From NCBI GenBank assembly GCA_900539375.1, contig UQBY01000036.1, positions 1 through 23,679 of the forward strand: a stretch of 23,679 nt of DNA, given 5' to 3'. Under the pieces are notes generated by a model. It saw nothing but the letters and a program-made list of their open reading frames with translations. It had not been told where the DNA came from and searched no databases. The stretch comes from an uncultured Clostridium sp. GTDB lineage: Bacteria > Bacillota > Clostridia > Clostridiales > Clostridiaceae. Made by a program: the position numbers and the translations under genes. The stretch's first letter is position 1. Each line of letters begins with the position of its first letter. Positions 20,849 through 23,679 of the stretch are shown piece by piece.

Positions 20849-23107
20849 TTATAGATGCCAAATATCTTCGTTGTATTGTGCTATTGTTCTATCTGAAGAG
20901 AAGAAACCAGCTTTGCTTATGTTTATAAGAACTTTCTTGTTCCAAGTTTCTCTATCCTTAAAGTCTTCAAATACTTTATCCTTAGTCTTTATATAATCTT
21001 CTATATCAAGTAATGTCATGAACCAGTCTTTGTTGATTAATTCATTGTGAAGTCTTTCTAAGTTAGTCTTATCTCCAACCTTTAACATTTCATCACTTAC
21101 AATAAAGTCAACTAATGGCTTAATGTTTTCTTTTTCATAGAAGTTTTTAGATACATAATCAGCCTTTGCATAGTGTTCTATAACTTGTTCACTTGATTCA
21201 CCAAAGATGTAGATATTGTCATCTCCAACTAATTGATGTATTTCAACATTAGCTCCATCTTCTGTTCCTAAAGTTAAAGCTCCATTTAACATAAACTTCA
21301 TGTTACCAGTTCCTGATGCTTCCTTAGATGCAAGAGAAATTTGTTCTGATACATCACAAGCTGGGATTAACTTAGATGCCTTAGTTACGTTGTAGTTTTC
21401 AACCATAACAACATTTAAGTACTTGTTAACTTCTGGGTCATTGTTTATGATTTCTTGTAAGCAAAGAATAGTGTGAATTATATCTTGTGCAATTATATAA
21501 GCTGGTGCAGCTTTTGCTCCAAATATCATAGTGATTGGAGTTTCTGGCTTCTTACCACTCTTTATTTCTAAGTACTTGTTTATGATGTAAAGTACATTCA
21601 TTTGTTGTCTCTTATATTCGTGAAGTCTCTTAATTTGAATATCAAATATTGAGTTTTCGTTTATATCTAAACCTTGAGTTTCTTTTAAGTAGTTCTTAAG
21701 AGCTACCTTATTGTTCTTTTTGATTTCTCCAAGTTTATTAAGTACAGCCTTATCATCTACAAACTTACCTAATTCTTCAAGCTTAGAAGCATCTGTCTTA
21801 TATCCATCTCCTATAAGTTCAGTGATGTAATCTGCTAATTCATTGTTGCAGTGTAATAACCATCTTCTAAATGTTATACCATTTGTCTTGTTGTTAAACT
21901 TTTCTGGATATATATCATAAAATGGCTTTAATTCTACTTTTTCTAATATGTCAGTATGTAAAGCAGCAACTCCATTTACACTAAATCCATAGTGAATATC
22001 CATATGAGCCATGTGTACTCTGTTTTGTTCATCTATTATAGCAACCTTTGGATCATTGTATTTAGCTTTTACTTTGTTGTCTAATTCTCTGATTATTGGT
22101 AATAATTGAGGAACAACCTTTTCTAAGTAAGCTATTGGCCACTTTTCAAGTGCTTCTGCAAGAATTGTGTGGTTAGTGTAAGCACAAGTCTTTGTAACTA
22201 TTTCTATAGCTTCATCCATTCCTATTCCCTTTAATCCTAATAATCTTATTAATTCAGGAATAACCATTGATGGATGTGTATCATTTATTTGAACTACAAC
22301 ATGTTCATTTAACTTGTGTAAGTCATATCCATTTTCTTCTGCTTCTAAAATTATTAATTGAGCAGCATTACTTACCATGAAGTATTGTTGATATATTCTT
22401 AAAAGATTTCCTGCTTCATCACTATCATCTGGATATAAGAATAAAGTTAAGTTTTCTTTTATATCAGTCTTGTCAAAGTTAATTCCTTCTTTTACTAAAG
22501 ATTCATTTAAAGTATCTATATCAAATAATCTTAACTTGTTGCAAGCTTTGTTGTATCCAGTTACATCAATATCATATAAAGTTGATTTTAAGCTAAATCC
22601 TCCAAATGGAACTTCAAATGATATATCAGATTTGTTTAACCAGCTTTCGCTTGTTATCCAAGGGTTTTTAACAGCCTTTTGCTTTCTGTCTTCAAATACT
22701 TGTTGGAATAATCCAAAGTGGTAGTTTAATCCTACACCATCACCATTTAATCCTAAAGTTGCAATTGAATCTAGGAAACAAGCAGCAAGTCTTCCAAGAC
22801 CACCATTTCCTAGTGAAGGTTCTAATTCAACTTCTTCAATATCTAATAAAGATTTTCCATTTTCACTTAATACTTTCTTAACATCTTCATAAAGACCTAA
22901 GTTTATTAAGTTGTTTGATAATAATTTACCAATTAAGAATTCTGCTGAAATGTAGTATAATTTTTTCTTTCCTTTATTTGTTCCCTTAGCTTTAATGCTA
23001 TTTTTTGTAAGTTCTAATAATGCTAAATAAATTTCTTCATTGCTAGCATCTTTTATTGATTTTTGGAATCTTGAGTTTAAAATTTCTTTTAAATTGTTTT
23101 CTACCAT
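20849..23107 (-). CDS. glgP: Glycogen/starch alpha-glucan phosphorylase
   Basis: A cytoplasmic PLP enzyme releasing glucose 1-phosphate from alpha-1,4-glucans. The protein has 752 residues, on the short side for the family but with both domains intact: LEPSLGNGGLGRLAACFLDS near the N-terminus, QINDTHPS, KTNGITFRRWLL, RLHEYKRQQMN, and the cofactor motif EASGTGNMKF with PLP Lys at about 604. Either TTG 23110 or ATG 23107 could start it; AAGGTGG suits both and ATG is preferred. It stands alone here, with no synthase, branching or debranching gene next to it, so it is separated from other glycogen genes. Codon use is richer in G/C-ending codons than its neighbours, suggesting strong expression. 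Confidence 0.97.
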   Translation of the reverse strand: MVENNLKEILNSRFQKSIKDASNEEIYLALLELTKNSIKAKGTNKGKKKLYYISAEFLIGKLLSNNLINLGLYEDVKKVLSENGKSLLDIEEVELEPSLGNGGLGRLAACFLDSIATLGLNGDGVGLNYHFGLFQQVFEDRKQKAVKNPWITSESWLNKSDISFEVPFGGFSLKSTLYDIDVTGYNKACNKLRLFDIDTLNESLVKEGINFDKTDIKENLTLFLYPDDSDEAGNLLRIYQQYFMVSNAAQLIILEAEENGYDLHKLNEHVVVQINDTHPSMVIPELIRLLGLKGIGMDEAIEIVTKTCAYTNHTILAEALEKWPIAYLEKVVPQLLPIIRELDNKVKAKYNDPKVAIIDEQNRVHMAHMDIHYGFSVNGVAALHTDILEKVELKPFYDIYPEKFNNKTNGITFRRWLLHCNNELADYITELIGDGYKTDASKLEELGKFVDDKAVLNKLGEIKKNNKVALKNYLKETQGLDINENSIFDIQIKRLHEYKRQQMNVLYIINKYLEIKSGKKPETPITMIFGAKAAPAYIIAQDIIHTILCLQEIINNDPEVNKYLNVVMVENYNVTKASKLIPACDVSEQISLASKEASGTGNMKFMLNGALTLGTEDGANVEIHQLVGDDNIYIFGESSEQVIEHYAKADYVSKNFYEKENIKPLVDFIVSDEMLKVGDKTNLERLHNELINKDWFMTLLDIEDYIKTKDKVFEDFKDRETWNKKVLINISKAGFFSSDRTIAQYNEDIWHL

Positions 23108-23110
23108 CAA

Positions 23111-23509
23111 TTTTTCCCACCTTAAAATATATTTTATAATTTTATTTTTTACTTTCTTAAATTAACTGTCCTTTCCTTAAGGACAATTTTATTCTATCAC
23201 TTTTTTTATATTTTACTTGTATATTTATACTTTTTTTTGTACATTTATTATGTATTTTTTATAAAATAGCAACTTTTTTCTTATTTTTTGTAATTTTTTT
23301 CCTTACTTGTATAGGAAGTGTAATGGTTTTCTTGTTTTCACCACTTTTTTTCATTCATAAAAATGTATTGTTATATTAAAAAATAATTCATAAAATTCCT
23401 AAAAAAAGTTTTTTATATAACTTAAAGCTATAACTACTAAAATAACTACTGGATTTTTACTTATCCATAAATTTTGAGAAAGTTTGTTATAAATTCTTTC
23501 ATAAAAAAA
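23111..23509. other. Long AT-rich region upstream of glgP
   Basis: No intact gene. A small hairpin TGTCCTT/AAGGACA (23167-23185) lies in the probable glgP leader, and minus-strand TGATAGAAT (23199-23191) is a possible extended -10. A minus-strand frame ending TAG at 23399-23401 encodes a Lys/Asn stretch and a hydrophobic helix (NPVVILVVIALSYIKNFF) but has no start codon; it may be the tail of a decayed small membrane-protein gene. Confidence 0.4.
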
Positions 23510-23576
23510 ATCTTCCTTAAAAAATTTATAATATTATTTTTAAATACTATAGTTTTTTAAGGAAGATAATTCTTTT
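23510..23576. terminator. Bidirectional terminator after the partial gene
   Basis: ATCTTCCTTAAAAAA (23510-23524) pairs with TTTTTTAAGGAAGAT (23553-23567), with weaker inner pairing. Minus-strand T8 directly follows the stem, and + has TTCTTTTTT. It serves the gene that ends at 23596. Confidence 0.8.
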
Positions 23577-23595
23577 TTAAATTTTTAAATAAATA

Positions 23596-23679
23596 TTATT
23601 TTAAGTAAGTTCCATCTTCTCCAATTTTACCTGATCCATTAAGAACATAAATTCTCATATTTCCTTTTCCAACAGAACC
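23596..23679 (-). CDS. C-terminal end of an unidentified protein (partial)
   Basis: The minus strand is open from the window edge to TAA at 23596-23598: 27 residues (GSVGKGNMRIYVLNGSGKIG then EDGTYLK). The Gly-rich, beta-like sequence and following terminator indicate a real gene end, but too little is present to name a family. Confidence 0.65.
   Translation of the reverse strand, partial: GSVGKGNMRIYVLNGSGKIGEDGTYLK

Noticed and set aside
22470..22724. 84-codon open frame on +
   Set aside because: Antisense shadow of glycogen phosphorylase.
1..23679. CRISPR arrays, tRNA/rRNA genes, prophage or intact insertion sequences
   Set aside because: No regularly spaced repeats, cloverleaf signatures, phage structural genes or transposase motifs were seen on either strand.

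Overview
The window is very AT-rich, has strong AGGAGG-type ribosome binding sites, frequent hairpin-plus-T terminators, and a Firmicute gene set (KdpDE-type and VanR-type two-component systems, FeoAB, a clostridial prepilin, an L,D-transpeptidase). This points to Clostridium sensu stricto; the species cannot be fixed from the sequence alone. It reads as chromosome: no tRNA or rRNA gene, CRISPR array, intact insertion sequence or prophage was seen.

Layout. 1-1700: a structured RNA closed by a 25-bp helix (probably a raiA-motif RNA) directly precedes an L,D-transpeptidase gene. 1695-4402 (-): a solitary type IV prepilin, an alpha/beta hydrolase, and a degenerate N6-methylase-like protein. 4602-7058 (-): ferrous iron uptake operon feoA-feoB plus a 47-codon Cys-rich membrane protein, with a promoter overlapped by Fur-like and palindromic operators. 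7296-9538 (+): a KdpD/KdpE pair whose kinase lacks the usual N-terminal KdpD and USP domains and has no kdpFABC beside it, closed by an 84-nt hairpin.

9671-11946 (-): an RNA-repair cassette. An Rnl2-type RNA ligase and an HD-Pnk end-healing enzyme form a tight operon; its leader carries an intrinsic terminator about 35 nt before the ligase start. A small unknown gene follows from its own promoter. 11947-12655 holds no intact gene, but contains a P-type ATPase relic and a probable small RNA gene with an extended -10 promoter. 12656-14712 (-): a zinc-ribbon/SDR protein lacking the usual catalytic Tyr is co-transcribed with a protein of unknown family.

14903-16969: an Lrp/AsnC regulator, followed by a previously hidden 52-aa Cys-rich protein, is divergent from a branched-chain aminotransferase; the regulator gene has a hairpin/leader-peptide attenuator-like start. 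17026-19702 (-): a response regulator/histidine kinase pair. 20113-20619 (-): an unknown gene. 20849-23107 (-): glycogen phosphorylase. 23596-23679 (-): the C-terminus of a gene that runs off the window.

How they fit: iron import is probably self-contained and iron-repressed. Ligase plus HD-Pnk can in principle heal and seal broken RNA ends without help. The Lrp gene is placed to control the adjacent aminotransferase. The most notable leads are the RNA-repair operon with its leader terminator, the zinc-ribbon SDR unit with a small RNA at its 3' end, the Lrp leader, and a 60-bp dispersed repeat beside two terminators.
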